DNA of 64,000 nt from Terriglobia bacterium. GTDB lineage: Bacteria; Acidobacteriota; Terriglobia; Acidiferrales; UBA7541. This document shows, one piece after another, positions 52,101 through 60,683 of the stretch. The notes under the pieces are model-generated. The model was given only the letters and a program-made list of their open reading frames with translations, made no database searches and was not told the origin of the DNA. The first letter of the stretch is position 1. Each line of letters begins with the position of its first letter. The stretch covers positions 124,001 through 188,000 of the forward strand of contig JAIQFG010000001.1 of NCBI GenBank assembly GCA_020073375.1, in the 5' to 3' direction. The position numbers and the translations under genes are program-made.

Positions 52101-52866
52101 CATTCGCCGTGAGTATCCCGTCAGGCTCCACTTGGTCAAAGCCGCCTTTTTTTGACTTCGTCGATTTCTGCGCCGATGCGGTTGCGGTCGCCGCCTTGGC
52201 ATGTTTCGGATTTGGCGTTGCGGACGCAGCGGGAGCGGCTGCGCTTTCGGCGGATTTCGCGGGCGCTGCGGAAGTATCCCCGGCGGCGGCAGCCTTGTGA
52301 TGTTTCTTCGTGGCTGCGGCGGAATCGCCGGCATCGGCCTGGTCGGCCTTCACCGATTCCTGCTTCGGTGTTGCATCCGCGGTTTCCGCGGGCTTTGCTT
52401 CGGCCGTGTCCGGCTGCTCGGCGCTGCCCTTGCGGCGCAGGACCAGATCGATAGACTCGGGCATGGTCATCTGGGGCGCGGAACCCGCCTTCACTTCGCT
52501 ATCCCAGATCGCGGCGCCCAGGCCGAGTTGCGTGGCCTCGATGTGATACTGGCCCGCGGGCACGTCCGGCACGGTGAACTGGCCGTCCTCGTCGGTGAGC
52601 GTTCCCCAGCCCTTGCCGGAGGCCACGTGGCGGATGCGCACGGTCGCGCCCGGAACTACAGCGCCGCGCACGGTCCGCACCATGCCGCGAAGCGTCACGT
52701 TGGCCGCGGCTTGCTCTGACGAGGCAGACGCCGCACCGGCCACGGCTGGCGCCGCATCCTGCGCCGCGGCGCGCGCTGCAAATGTGCCGCAACTCGCAAC
52801 TGCGAGAACCAGCGGCAATACCACTGCCCCCAGAATTCCGCTGACTTTCATCCGCTTGCTCAACAT
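49174..52866 (-). CDS. Giant carboxypeptidase-regulatory/TonB-receptor-like outer-membrane protein (1230 aa)
   Basis: The signal peptide is followed by a CarboxypepD_reg Ig-like domain (about residues 57-140; VTLRGMVRTVRGAVVPGATVRIRH). A low-complexity region of Ala, Lys, Ser and Gln (about 150-370) occupies where the plug would be, then the oar-type receptor barrel (GGPLTIPKIYNGTDRTFWFANYEMTRR, FRFGAEIRRR-like strands, FAPRIGIAWRPF) to a terminal aromatic strand ending MRVHF. Plug motifs such as LPLNGR are not visible. ATG 52866 has GGGAGGAA upstream; the longer open frame is rejected. Function: probably uptake or surface binding of large substrates; the substrate is not readable. Confidence 0.88.
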   Translation of the reverse strand: MLSKRMKVSGILGAVVLPLVLAVASCGTFAARAAAQDAAPAVAGAASASSEQAAANVTLRGMVRTVRGAVVPGATVRIRHVASGKGWGTLTDEDGQFTVPDVPAGQYHIEATQLGLGAAIWDSEVKAGSAPQMTMPESIDLVLRRKGSAEQPDTAEAKPAETADATPKQESVKADQADAGDSAAATKKHHKAAAAGDTSAAPAKSAESAAAPAASATPNPKHAKAATATASAQKSTKSKKGGFDQVEPDGILTANADTGQQSTSVPQNSTAGSGAYQPSPSSSSDAYLISGAVGRGSTAAGLDDGQDDLSVIDGTSGSSGSGATKKPKHQSSGSKHSKAGGAPGDNLAGGVADVTVRNTIKHLGSNQMHATLYDYYDNSVWDARPYAINGPAAEKVAHYSERFGANIGGPLTIPKIYNGTDRTFWFANYEMTRRTNAQDLFGNMPNDAERSGNFCGLLDANGNPLQIFDPLTNISGPRQLFPDLGNGAGCQIPSSRLDNAAKKLIGLFPQPNLTGLATANGATNIDNYHLLTTSPQSIDVGNFRVLHTISQKLSVSGVVNFVSARGQALTPFPSLYANTDTFDQNATFTFTQNWTPRLLNETRVNFNRSRLQSLSNNAYINNLAAAAGITGVSSAPIDFGSPELALTNFEPLADPSPSLVRNQTLRIMDDISVTLPHDTLRFGAEIRRRQLNPYTDPSSRGVFQFTGLMTGQLDASGNPIANLPGSDLADFLLGLPQQTTVQYGSANYGRQWQFDAYAQDDWRVSSRFSINYGVRYERYTPFSEKYNHLATVIVNPAITSAAVVQPGNKNPYTGNTLPNSLVYAKNDEFAPRIGIAWRPFSHGGPVIRAGYGVFYNGSILDQIFEEMINQPPTPGAVATTLNTSAAQLLTLENGFPAAPVQTSNGLVTNTIAVDPRYKIGYAQIWNLSLEHQFGNQYIMEILYTGTKGTHLDLVSDPNQPTPGSQIGSDQRRRIANAQDFTYETSGGDSIYNGLQVRVQRRMSNGLRMLFLYTLGHSIDDASVVGAGHISGLIQDYNNLAAERGNSFFDIRHDIRSTFGYDLPFGDRRHWLRSGTGAKLFGNWEVIGTTQYNTGSHLTPYISASFTNSVGPLLSQRPDRIGDPNLPSGQQTTTQFFNVKAFQLPATGTFGNAARGTIVGPSTFNVNLALERRMHFGPDGKYTFQLRWETQNLTNSPNFSNVITVVDAVDAGLLTGPKSMRSMDILMRVHF

Positions 52867-52912
52867 AGCTTCCTCCCATTTCCATTTATCTGCATGGCCG
52901 TCCTTGCATCCC

Positions 52913-54760
52913 CTACAGGCGCGTGTCCGGCGAATCCATTTGCAGCGAATACAGCCTGCGATACACGCCTTCGCGCGCAATCAATTCCTCATGCCGTCCG
53001 AACTGCACGATCATTCCGTTTTCGATGACCGCAATTTTGTCGGCCCGACGCACGGACGAAAGCCGGTGCGCGATCACGAACACGGTCCGTCCTTGCGATA
53101 TTTTTTCCAGGGCTTCCTGGATCAGCTCTTCCGACTCCGAGTCCAGGTGCGATGTGGCTTCGTCAAAGATCAAAATACGGGGATTCCGGAGGATGGCGCG
53201 AGCGATGGCGATGCGCTGGCGCTGCCCGCCGGAAAGCTGCACGCCGCGTTCGCCCACCTGGGTGAAATATCCGTCCGGCGACTCGAACAGGAAACCGTGC
53301 GCGTGCGCGGCCATGGCGGCGTCCACGATTTGCGCGTCGGTCGAGTCCGTATTCGCGTATGCGATGTTGTCGCGGCCCGTTCCGGAGAAAAGGTAGGTTT
53401 CCTGCGACACCACCCCGATTTGCTTGCGCAAGTGCTCCATGGGAATGCGGTTGAGCGGCTTTCCGTCGAGCAGAATCCGGCCCTCGGTCGGGTTGTAAAA
53501 GCGCAGCAGCAGGTTGGCGATGGTCGTCTTTCCCCCGCCGCTCGGGCCCACCAGCGCGATCACTTCCCCGGCTTTAACGTGCATGGAAATATTCTTAAGC
53601 ACCGGAATTTCCGGGTCGTAGCCGAAGCTCACGTTTTCAAAGCGCACATCTCCGACGATTGGCGCCGCGGCATCCTCGACAATCGCCAGCTTGGGGAACG
53701 ACGGCTTTTGCAACTCGCGCGACCGGGCCGTGGGTTCGGGCGTGATGTCCATCACCTCGAACACGCGGTCGCCAGCCGCCAGAATTTTCTGGATCGAAAG
53801 GTTCATCTTGCTCAGTGATTTCACCGGGCCGTACAGCTTGTCCAGGTAGGTGACGAATGCGACCAAGCCGCCGATCGTGATGCTGCCCGCGACCACAACC
53901 CACGGTGTTCCCACCTTGATCACGATCAGCGTGCCCGCAAATATGCACAGCTCCACGCTGGTGGAATACAGCGCTGAAAGTTTCTTCAGCCGCACGCGCC
54001 CTTGCAGCAGCTCTCCTGATTTTTTCGCGAACCGCGACACCTCGAATTTTTCCGCGCAGAATGTTTTCACCACGCGCACGCCGCCGATGGCCTCCTCCGC
54101 AAGGCTGGACATGTCCCCCACCAGGTTTCGCACCCGCCGCGAGAATTGTTTCACCGGCTTGCGGAAAAACAGCACCGAACATGACAGGGCCACGACCGTT
54201 GGCAGCAGGAACAGCGTCAGCTTCACGCTCACCGCGAACATGGCAGCCAGCGCGCCGACCAGCTTCACGGTTTCCGAGCCGATGTTTTGCATCAGCGTGT
54301 CCAGGAATCCTTCTACCGTGTCGATATCGCCCGAAATGCGCGATAGCATGTCCCCGGTGCGTCCTCGGTCGAAGCACTCCACGGGCAGCGCCATGGTGTG
54401 CTCGTACAAATCGCAGCGCACGCGGTTCACCAACCGTTGATTGGCCAGTTCCTGCAGCACGTCCGAACCGAAATCGAAAACTTGCTGGCCCACAAACGCT
54501 CCCGTCAGCAGCCACACCACGGCCGGCAGACGAGTCAGGTCCTGATGGCGGATGACCCGGTCCAGCAACATGAATCCGAAAATCCATGGCCGCGCGAGGT
54601 CGAGCAGCGTGCTGCCGACGATGCATGTGCCCAGCGTCATCAGAATCGGCCACACGCCGGCGGCATATCGCATCAGCCTGCGGAAAGTTCCCTTCCGCGA
54701 CTGTTCGGTGGGGCGCAGGAACGCCTGGCTTCCCTTCGGAATTTCGACCTTGTCGTTCAT
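52913..54760 (-). CDS. ABC exporter, MsbA-type half transporter (615 aa)
   Basis: Fused permease-ATPase. Six transmembrane helices in the first ~320 residues (VWPILMTLGTCIVGSTLLDLARPWIFGF, then MDTRG-type RTGDMLSRISGDIDTV). The nucleotide-binding domain has Walker A ALVGPSGGGKTTI (about residue 405), the signature VQLSGGQRQRIAIARAI, Walker B RILIFDEATSHLD and the His loop AHRLSS. Exports lipids, glycans or peptides in this family. The start is taken as ATG 54760 after AAGGA; TTG 54781 is possible. Its start lies 11 bases after the stop of the APH-fold gene. Confidence 0.92.
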   Translation of the reverse strand: MNDKVEIPKGSQAFLRPTEQSRKGTFRRLMRYAAGVWPILMTLGTCIVGSTLLDLARPWIFGFMLLDRVIRHQDLTRLPAVVWLLTGAFVGQQVFDFGSDVLQELANQRLVNRVRCDLYEHTMALPVECFDRGRTGDMLSRISGDIDTVEGFLDTLMQNIGSETVKLVGALAAMFAVSVKLTLFLLPTVVALSCSVLFFRKPVKQFSRRVRNLVGDMSSLAEEAIGGVRVVKTFCAEKFEVSRFAKKSGELLQGRVRLKKLSALYSTSVELCIFAGTLIVIKVGTPWVVVAGSITIGGLVAFVTYLDKLYGPVKSLSKMNLSIQKILAAGDRVFEVMDITPEPTARSRELQKPSFPKLAIVEDAAAPIVGDVRFENVSFGYDPEIPVLKNISMHVKAGEVIALVGPSGGGKTTIANLLLRFYNPTEGRILLDGKPLNRIPMEHLRKQIGVVSQETYLFSGTGRDNIAYANTDSTDAQIVDAAMAAHAHGFLFESPDGYFTQVGERGVQLSGGQRQRIAIARAILRNPRILIFDEATSHLDSESEELIQEALEKISQGRTVFVIAHRLSSVRRADKIAVIENGMIVQFGRHEELIAREGVYRRLYSLQMDSPDTRL

Positions 54761-54771
54761 CTCTTCCTTGC

Positions 54772-55839
54772 TCACCGGCAAAACTCCAGGGCCCGTTTGA
54801 TTTCCTGCAAATAAAATTCCTCGAGCTGTTCCCAGCTCTTTTCGCCTTTGTTGCGCGACTTTTTCAAGCCGCCCAGCAAACTGTGAAACACGAATACGGC
54901 CCAGTAGCAGCCCAGGCTCTCCGCGGCCCGGGGCACTTTGGCCAGATAGGTTGTAAGGAAAGCCGTCGTGGCGCGCTCGGCTCGTTCCATGTCATACCCT
55001 TCCTTGAACGCCGTCAGCCGCAGGACGCGGACAAATTCCGCGGCGTCCTTGGCGGGATCGGACGGACGGCAGCGGTCGAGGTCGATGACGCTGGTCGCCA
55101 CGGGGCTCAAAAATACGTGGTCGTGGTGGTAGCGGCCGTGCGTGCACACGAAGTAACGGTTCGCGGCCAGTTGCGCCACGCGCTGCTCCAGCTGATCCAT
55201 CACCTCGCGAACCATGTCCAGTTTTTCCGGGCGCGCTGCAGCCGCCTTGATTACGCGGCTCGCCATGCGAAACAGTTTCAACGAATCCCAATCCGAGTCC
55301 GGCGCGCCCAAGCTCAAGGAAGATAGGTGCATGGCGGCCAGCCATTCCGCGGCCTCGCCGCTTCCCGAGACCAGGTCGATGGACGTGTCCCCGTCGAACA
55401 CGGCGCCTAGCGGGGTTCCCGGAACGCCTCGCATGAAAAGCAACGAGTGCTCGGCAATAAATCCGAGCGGCTCGGGCACCTGGTATCGTCCTGACTTATT
55501 GAATCCGTTGTTCCACAATTCCAGGTTGGCTTGATAGCAGTGCGCGCCCAGCTCGTCACCGTAGAGCTTCGCGTAGACTACGTTGTCCGGACCGAACGTG
55601 TAGCGCAGCGTCAGCCGTCCGGTGCCGGTGTTCTGGATAATCTTCGCATCGCAATCCGAGGCCGACGCCGTGTTCCCGGGCCCGAGCTTCGGACAAATTC
55701 GCGAGGCGATAAATTCCGCGGAAATAAATTCCGATGCTTTCTGCGCCAGCGCCTGCTTGGAACTTCCGGAGTCGGACAGCAAGCCTTCCGCCATCGGCGG
55801 CCCCATGCTGGACCATTGTTTCTGCTCTGCGATGCCCAT
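54772..55839 (-). CDS. APH-fold protein 1, predicted pseudokinase (355 aa)
   Basis: Aminoglycoside-phosphotransferase-fold protein. The catalytic loop reads CTHGRYHHDHVFL: His234, then Arg236 in the place of the catalytic Asp (normal HGDxHxxN). The metal-binding VIDLDRCRPSDP (Asp253) is retained, as is the following SDPAKD stretch. YAKLYGDE in the N-lobe fits the ATP-binding Lys strand. I start at ATG 55839 (AAGGG six bases upstream), 44 bases after the previous gene, because the longer frame overlaps it. It is a paralogue of the two genes upstream. Regulatory or scaffolding role is my inference. Confidence 0.8.
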   Translation of the reverse strand: MGIAEQKQWSSMGPPMAEGLLSDSGSSKQALAQKASEFISAEFIASRICPKLGPGNTASASDCDAKIIQNTGTGRLTLRYTFGPDNVVYAKLYGDELGAHCYQANLELWNNGFNKSGRYQVPEPLGFIAEHSLLFMRGVPGTPLGAVFDGDTSIDLVSGSGEAAEWLAAMHLSSLSLGAPDSDWDSLKLFRMASRVIKAAAARPEKLDMVREVMDQLEQRVAQLAANRYFVCTHGRYHHDHVFLSPVATSVIDLDRCRPSDPAKDAAEFVRVLRLTAFKEGYDMERAERATTAFLTTYLAKVPRAAESLGCYWAVFVFHSLLGGLKKSRNKGEKSWEQLEEFYLQEIKRALEFCR

Positions 55840-55883
55840 CGGCTGCCCTTTCAGATATAAATCCAAAACCTTCGCGGACCGCG

Positions 55884-56921
55884 TTACGCGGCCATTTCCG
55901 AAACCGCGCCGCACCGCACCCACCGCTCAAATTCCGCCTGGTACGCCCGGCCCATCGATTCGCGCTGCGCTGCGTCAACTTTCCTGTTCTTCAACAATTT
56001 TGCGAACGCCTTGAAGGCCAGCAGCGCGCGAAAATACGCCAGGTTTTCCAGGTTCCCCGCGCTGTGCGCGCCGTATTCCGAGACGAATTCCTGCGCTACG
56101 CGCTCGGCGCGATCCGGATCGCCCCGTTCCTCCAGGCACGTCTTCTTCAGCACGTGGCAGAAGCGCGCCACGTCCTTCGCCGGGTCCGACAGGCACAGCT
56201 TTTCCACATCGATTACCGTGGCGCGGCTCCCATCGATGAACACATGCGCGGGGCGGAATTGCCCGTGCATCGGCGCCACTGCCGGCGAGGCATTGCTCTT
56301 CGGCGTAACCGCTCGCAGATCGTGGATCATGTCGATCAGAAGGCTGGAATGCTCCGGGCACTCGGCGGCAACTTTTGCGACTGCATCCGCGATCTTCAGG
56401 ATTTCGAGTTTTTCGCAGGGGGATTCCGCGCGCAGCCCGGGTATCGCCGTGTTCTGGAATTTCACCAGCCACTGCGCCGCCAGCCGAGCATCTGTCAGGG
56501 ATGCTTCCAGGGGAACGCTCCCCGCGCGCTGGTCCATCGGCGCGCCTTCGGCGGAGCGCATCAGCACCAAGTTCGCTTCGGGAACGATTCCCAACGGTTC
56601 GGGAACTTCCAGGATCGAGCCGGAAACGAACCCGTTCGTCCAAAGATGCGTGAGCGAGCGGTGCGCCTCATCTGCGGCCGCGAAATCAAAATAGGCTTTG
56701 CCGTAAATGCGCGCGGAGGCGCCGGCGGAATACAGCAGCGTAGATCTGCCCGCGGCCTTGTTCCGGACGATCTCGAAACGCCACTCGGGCTGCGCGCCTT
56801 TGTTCGCGGATTCCGGCAGCAAAGCGAGCACGCGCTCGCGGACAAAATCCGGATTGCCGAACACGGCTTCCTGATTCTGTTTCCATGCCCGCCGGTCTTG
56901 CCTTGTGCCTTCTCGACCCAT
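55884..56921 (-). CDS. APH-fold protein 2, predicted pseudokinase (345 aa)
   Basis: Same fold as its neighbours. The catalytic loop is PMHGQFRPAHVFIDG: His219 and Gln221 replaces the catalytic Asp; the metal-binding VIDVEKLCLSDP (Asp238) is retained. N-lobe ARIYGKAYFDF carries the Lys strand. ATG 56921 follows AGAGGAAA by about five bases; longer frames overlap the third paralogue. Spaced 29 bases after the third paralogue. Similar motif order SDPAKD follows in all three proteins. Confidence 0.8.
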   Translation of the reverse strand: MGREGTRQDRRAWKQNQEAVFGNPDFVRERVLALLPESANKGAQPEWRFEIVRNKAAGRSTLLYSAGASARIYGKAYFDFAAADEAHRSLTHLWTNGFVSGSILEVPEPLGIVPEANLVLMRSAEGAPMDQRAGSVPLEASLTDARLAAQWLVKFQNTAIPGLRAESPCEKLEILKIADAVAKVAAECPEHSSLLIDMIHDLRAVTPKSNASPAVAPMHGQFRPAHVFIDGSRATVIDVEKLCLSDPAKDVARFCHVLKKTCLEERGDPDRAERVAQEFVSEYGAHSAGNLENLAYFRALLAFKAFAKLLKNRKVDAAQRESMGRAYQAEFERWVRCGAVSEMAA

Positions 56922-56950
56922 TCGTTTCCTCTCGCCAATCGATTCCACGA

Positions 56951-58312
56951 CTAAGCGGATGCCTTTCGTGTGCCCGCATCCGGAGGTTCCGCTTCCGCCG
57001 GAGCCACGCCGGATTCCCGCACGCACTGCATGTACATCGCGACGCGCGCCGGATTCGTAACCTTCAGCACGCTGGCCACGTAATACAGCGCTTCAAGGCT
57101 GGAGAGCGCCGCGTACGGAGCCACGCGCGCGCTGATCGCATTCCCCAGGGCTTCCGGCATGGCGCCGAAATAGCTTTCCAGGAACGCATCGATTTCCCGG
57201 TCCGCGAATTCAATCGACTTCTCCAGTGAGTAGGCGGTGGTCCTCATGTGGCCCACAAACGATCCGAGGTCGCGTGCCGGATCTCCGATGCAGAAGCGTT
57301 CAAAATCAATCACCGTCACGAAATTGTTTGCCACGTAGACGTGATCGGGATGGAAATCGCCATGGACGTGCGTGGCGGCCACGCCCTGAAAAAGATCGAA
57401 GCGCTGCTCGATGGCCGCGGCATATTGCCGCAACTCGGATTCAAGCTGCGGCTGGTCGTTCTTCAGCGCGTCGACAAACGTCCGCAGCGAAGCCTTTTCG
57501 GCTTCGTAAGCGCACTCGCGGAGAGATTCCAACGGCATGTTGTGCAGTTTCGCCAGCCATTGCCCGGTCATGCGCGCGTGATTGAAGGAAATGTCGTTGC
57601 CATCGCCCAGGAACGATCGCAGCTTTGTTCCGCGCGCTTTTTCCTGGATGATCATGCGCAAATCCTCGAAGTGGTGCAGCGGCTGGGGAATCCGGAATTG
57701 ATGGTCCTGGCCGAAGCCCGCCCCCCAAAGCAGCCGCATGGCCTCAAACTCCTTGGCCGCTTTTCCCACCGCCCGCGTGGTGTCCTGCTTGCCCACCAGT
57801 TCGACCACGTTCTGTTTTCCCGTTCTCTTGTCGGCCACCAGCAGCTTGTAGGCAAACACATGGCGGCTGCCCGGACGGCGGCGCATGGGTTGAATGGTCA
57901 GGTCAGCGATCGAGTGGTGCTCGGAAAAGATGCTTCCCAGCCGCGCGCGAAAATCGGAGTTGAACAGCGCTTCCGGCAGCGGCACCCGCACCGCGCACAT
58001 CGCCAGCAGGGGCATCAAGAACAAAAATACGGCGCCTACCGGCGAGGCGCCTATCGAATGCGCTTGCGCAGCCAACTGAACCGTGTGGTGCGTGGATGGA
58101 AACTGATTCAGCAGGGAAACAACGCCAGGATGCGCGGAATGACCGGCGCTCCAGCCGATCGGGCCGCTGAGAGATGCAGTGCATTTGTCCATCCATCGGA
58201 GCGCGCCAGGGCGCGAATTTTTCTTCAGCACCGCCGCCCCAGCGGTTATATGCAGCCTTGAAGGCCGGCCCGCGCGACTCCATTCGCGCCCTGCATTTCG
58301 ATTTGTTTTCAC
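56951..58312 (-). CDS. APH-fold phosphotransferase 3, catalytically complete (453 aa)
   Basis: The catalytic loop THVHGDFHPDHVYV has His317 and the catalytic Asp319, and VIDFERFCIGDPARD has metal-binding Asp336, so this member should be active. FAYKLLVADKRTGKQNVVELVGKQ in the N-lobe carries the ATP-binding Lys. The N-terminus is uncertain: GTG 58312 overlaps the GH57 stop codon by four bases (GTGA), typical of coupling, but the first ~110 residues include an odd hydrophobic segment (GAVFLFLMPLLAMCAV). A start near 58015 is the alternative. Maltokinases and LPS kinases share the fold; the acceptor is unknown. Confidence 0.75.
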   Translation of the reverse strand: MKTNRNAGREWSRAGRPSRLHITAGAAVLKKNSRPGALRWMDKCTASLSGPIGWSAGHSAHPGVVSLLNQFPSTHHTVQLAAQAHSIGASPVGAVFLFLMPLLAMCAVRVPLPEALFNSDFRARLGSIFSEHHSIADLTIQPMRRRPGSRHVFAYKLLVADKRTGKQNVVELVGKQDTTRAVGKAAKEFEAMRLLWGAGFGQDHQFRIPQPLHHFEDLRMIIQEKARGTKLRSFLGDGNDISFNHARMTGQWLAKLHNMPLESLRECAYEAEKASLRTFVDALKNDQPQLESELRQYAAAIEQRFDLFQGVAATHVHGDFHPDHVYVANNFVTVIDFERFCIGDPARDLGSFVGHMRTTAYSLEKSIEFADREIDAFLESYFGAMPEALGNAISARVAPYAALSSLEALYYVASVLKVTNPARVAMYMQCVRESGVAPAEAEPPDAGTRKASA

Positions 58313-60264
58313 CTGGTCACTCCAATCGACAGAGAAAACTTTCTATTGGAAGATGTGACTCGGAAAGTAGCTTTGTGCCCGCCTTCGTCGGGAAATGGTT
58401 CGCTCCACGCGAGCGAAGCGCCTTGTTCCGGGCGGATCCAGACGGCAGTGGAATTCGCGCTCCAGCCGCGCGCCGCGCCTTCGCGATACGGCTTCAATGC
58501 CGCGCGGCCCTGGCGCAAAAGATTTAAGTAGTCGGGCGAAAGAGAGATATCGGTCGAGATTTCCTCCAGTTGTTCTGGCAGGGAGTAGGAAACCTGGAGG
58601 CGCGCCTCGCCCATCGCCAGGCAAATCCGTTTGATCAGTCCGTACCCCTTGCTGCTCGCCTCCGCATTTTGCAGTTCCACTTCAACCGCGGGACCGTCCG
58701 ACAGCCCTTTTACAACCTCATATGCATCGTGCTCCATCCCCTGATCGGTCAGCGCGCCGGGATGATTGGCGGGCACTTCCATGAACCGGTTGAGTTCTTC
58801 CATCCAGTTCCAGTCGTCGGAAGGATTTCCGATCACCATTTTTCCCTGCGGTCCTTCGATGCTGAACAGCGCGACCAGCCTTCCGCCCCATCGCGGCGTG
58901 ATCACCGCGAATAGTTTGTCGTTCTTCAGGACCAGTTCCTTCTCTCCGTCCGCGTCGATGTCAACCAGCGCGGCGTGCGCGTGGCCGTCATGATGCGTCG
59001 CCCATTGCGCGGCCTCGCCGATTACCGCCGCGACTCGGCTATGGCTTCCCAGCGCGCGAATCCATGGGCTGGGATGTCCATTCGCCTCGGCACTGCCGAA
59101 CGGGCCCTCGGACGGCGTGTGCCATGCGCTCTCCCATGTGGAAGTCATAAGGTGCTTCTGCGCCAGATCGATGAGCGCGGGATCTCCTCCGGAAAGAGAC
59201 GCCTGCTCCACTTTCTGGTCGGCCCACAAAAAATAACGGCGGTAGCGGTCCCACTGCGGATCGAAAAACCATTTTTCGTATCCCTCGCCCGCCGCGGAAT
59301 GGTTGGCCAGTTCCAGAAAAGTTCCCACGTCGATGGGCCGCGGCGGCGCGGGCCGGCCGGCCTCGCTCCAGTCGCAAATTCGCGTCGGCCGGATGCCGGG
59401 ATTTTCGTTCATCCAGCGAAGCACGCCTTCAAACTGCGCCGGCGCATTCTTGTCCCAGGGTCCCAGCCCGGCGGCCTTTTCCATATCGTCGCCGTAGAGC
59501 GCGAGCAAGCCTGGGCCGAGATCTTCTCCATCCAGCGAAGCAAGCCAAGTGCATTGCTCGCGCAGTTTCGCGAACTGGCCGTCGCTTCCCGGAGGAATAT
59601 TCAGCCGAAGCTGCGTTGCGATCGGCAGCGCGGTCAGACCGTGTCCGCCTTCCACAGGGCACGGCTGGTACAATTCGGCATCCTTGCGCGGTACCCGGTC
59701 GTAAATTTTGCGCGGAGAATTATTCCCATTCATGGGAAGCAAAAGGCGGTCGTCGAGAAGGACAAAACGATAGCCGCCGTTCAATAGCCGCGGATCGTTC
59801 AGCACCGGTGCCATGCGCGGCGTGTCCCAGACGCGCTCCGGCGGCCAGAACACTTTGACGTCTTCAGGATCTATTCCCAGGTGAGTTTGGTAGAGGAACA
59901 ATTCTTCATTCAGCTGCCTTAAATTATGCTCATAGCTGAAGAACCTCATGATATTTTGCGCGTAGCAGCTTCCAACGATTTCGATTAAACCCTCGCCGAT
60001 CAAATCTCGAACCTGCGAAAGGAAGCCCGGCTGGTGCCAGGCGATGGCCTCCATCAGTGTGCCGCTCAGGTGAATGTTGGCGGGAATGTGGTAATGCCGG
60101 TGCAGCTCAAGGATCCAGGCGAAACCGGACTTGTCCCGGACCGAACCGATGGCTTCGCGCAAGCCGTGCCGGTTCTCATAGCCTTCCGTAATCAGGTACT
60201 GATTTGCGTGATGCACAAAAGCAAAGGAAATCGCCACGCCCGCCACCTCGGGACCACTCTTCAA
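58309..60264 (-). CDS. Glycoside hydrolase family 57 alpha-glucan enzyme (651 aa)
   Basis: GH57 members act on alpha-glucans (amylase, branching enzyme, 4-alpha-glucanotransferase, pullulanase). FAFVHHANQYLITEGYENRHG opens the (beta/alpha)7 barrel. Catalytic residues are visible: Glu143 in FWPPERVWD and the Asp pair 259/260 in LYGDDMEKAAGLGPW. A C-terminal beta-rich domain (about residues 430-650) follows. It is the first gene of the minus-strand unit; a promoter lies 145 bases upstream. Start TTG 60264 with AAGGT upstream is the best choice, though a GTG a few codons later would give the commoner family N-terminus. Confidence 0.85.
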   Translation of the reverse strand: MKSGPEVAGVAISFAFVHHANQYLITEGYENRHGLREAIGSVRDKSGFAWILELHRHYHIPANIHLSGTLMEAIAWHQPGFLSQVRDLIGEGLIEIVGSCYAQNIMRFFSYEHNLRQLNEELFLYQTHLGIDPEDVKVFWPPERVWDTPRMAPVLNDPRLLNGGYRFVLLDDRLLLPMNGNNSPRKIYDRVPRKDAELYQPCPVEGGHGLTALPIATQLRLNIPPGSDGQFAKLREQCTWLASLDGEDLGPGLLALYGDDMEKAAGLGPWDKNAPAQFEGVLRWMNENPGIRPTRICDWSEAGRPAPPRPIDVGTFLELANHSAAGEGYEKWFFDPQWDRYRRYFLWADQKVEQASLSGGDPALIDLAQKHLMTSTWESAWHTPSEGPFGSAEANGHPSPWIRALGSHSRVAAVIGEAAQWATHHDGHAHAALVDIDADGEKELVLKNDKLFAVITPRWGGRLVALFSIEGPQGKMVIGNPSDDWNWMEELNRFMEVPANHPGALTDQGMEHDAYEVVKGLSDGPAVEVELQNAEASSKGYGLIKRICLAMGEARLQVSYSLPEQLEEISTDISLSPDYLNLLRQGRAALKPYREGAARGWSANSTAVWIRPEQGASLAWSEPFPDEGGHKATFRVTSSNRKFSLSIGVTR

Positions 60265-60683
60265 AGGACCTTATGCAGACACACCCGCACCCGAAAAGGA
60301 ATTTCCCTTTTATTGGGTTTTTTGCGGACCCCAAAAATCCGCAAATGCCTCGCACGCCGCTGGGACGATCGTGCCGGGAGCATCTAGGCTCATGGCGAGG
60401 TTTGGCGCATTCTGAAGATTACTAATTATTAAGTCAACAAAAATTTTTGATTAATCAGCATTCATTTTGCGGCGTAGTCCTGGTACTACTAGACTGAAAA
60501 GAATTGTGAGAACGGCGATTTTGCTGCGCAATTTCAAAATATCCGCGGGGATTTAGGGAAGAAATTCCAGATTGAGCCCGGCAAGATAGATAATCAGCAA
60601 GTTAACGCTGGAAGTAATCCGTGCAGTCGATTCGCCGGCTTTTTTCAAGCGAATTATTTCACGCGGAATTCACTTGCGCCGGC
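60265..60683. other. 419-base intergenic region with the GH57 operon promoter
   Basis: No gene. It contains the predicted promoter at 60409-60437 and AT-rich flanks (60420-60560) unlike the surrounding DNA. Confidence 0.5.
60409..60437 (-). promoter_or_regulatory. Predicted promoter of the GH57-APH-ABC-receptor operon
   Basis: On the minus strand TTGACT (60432-60437), a 17-base spacer and CAGAAT (60409-60414). It lies about 145 bases before the GH57 start and fits transcription of the eight genes down to 45415. Confidence 0.55.
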
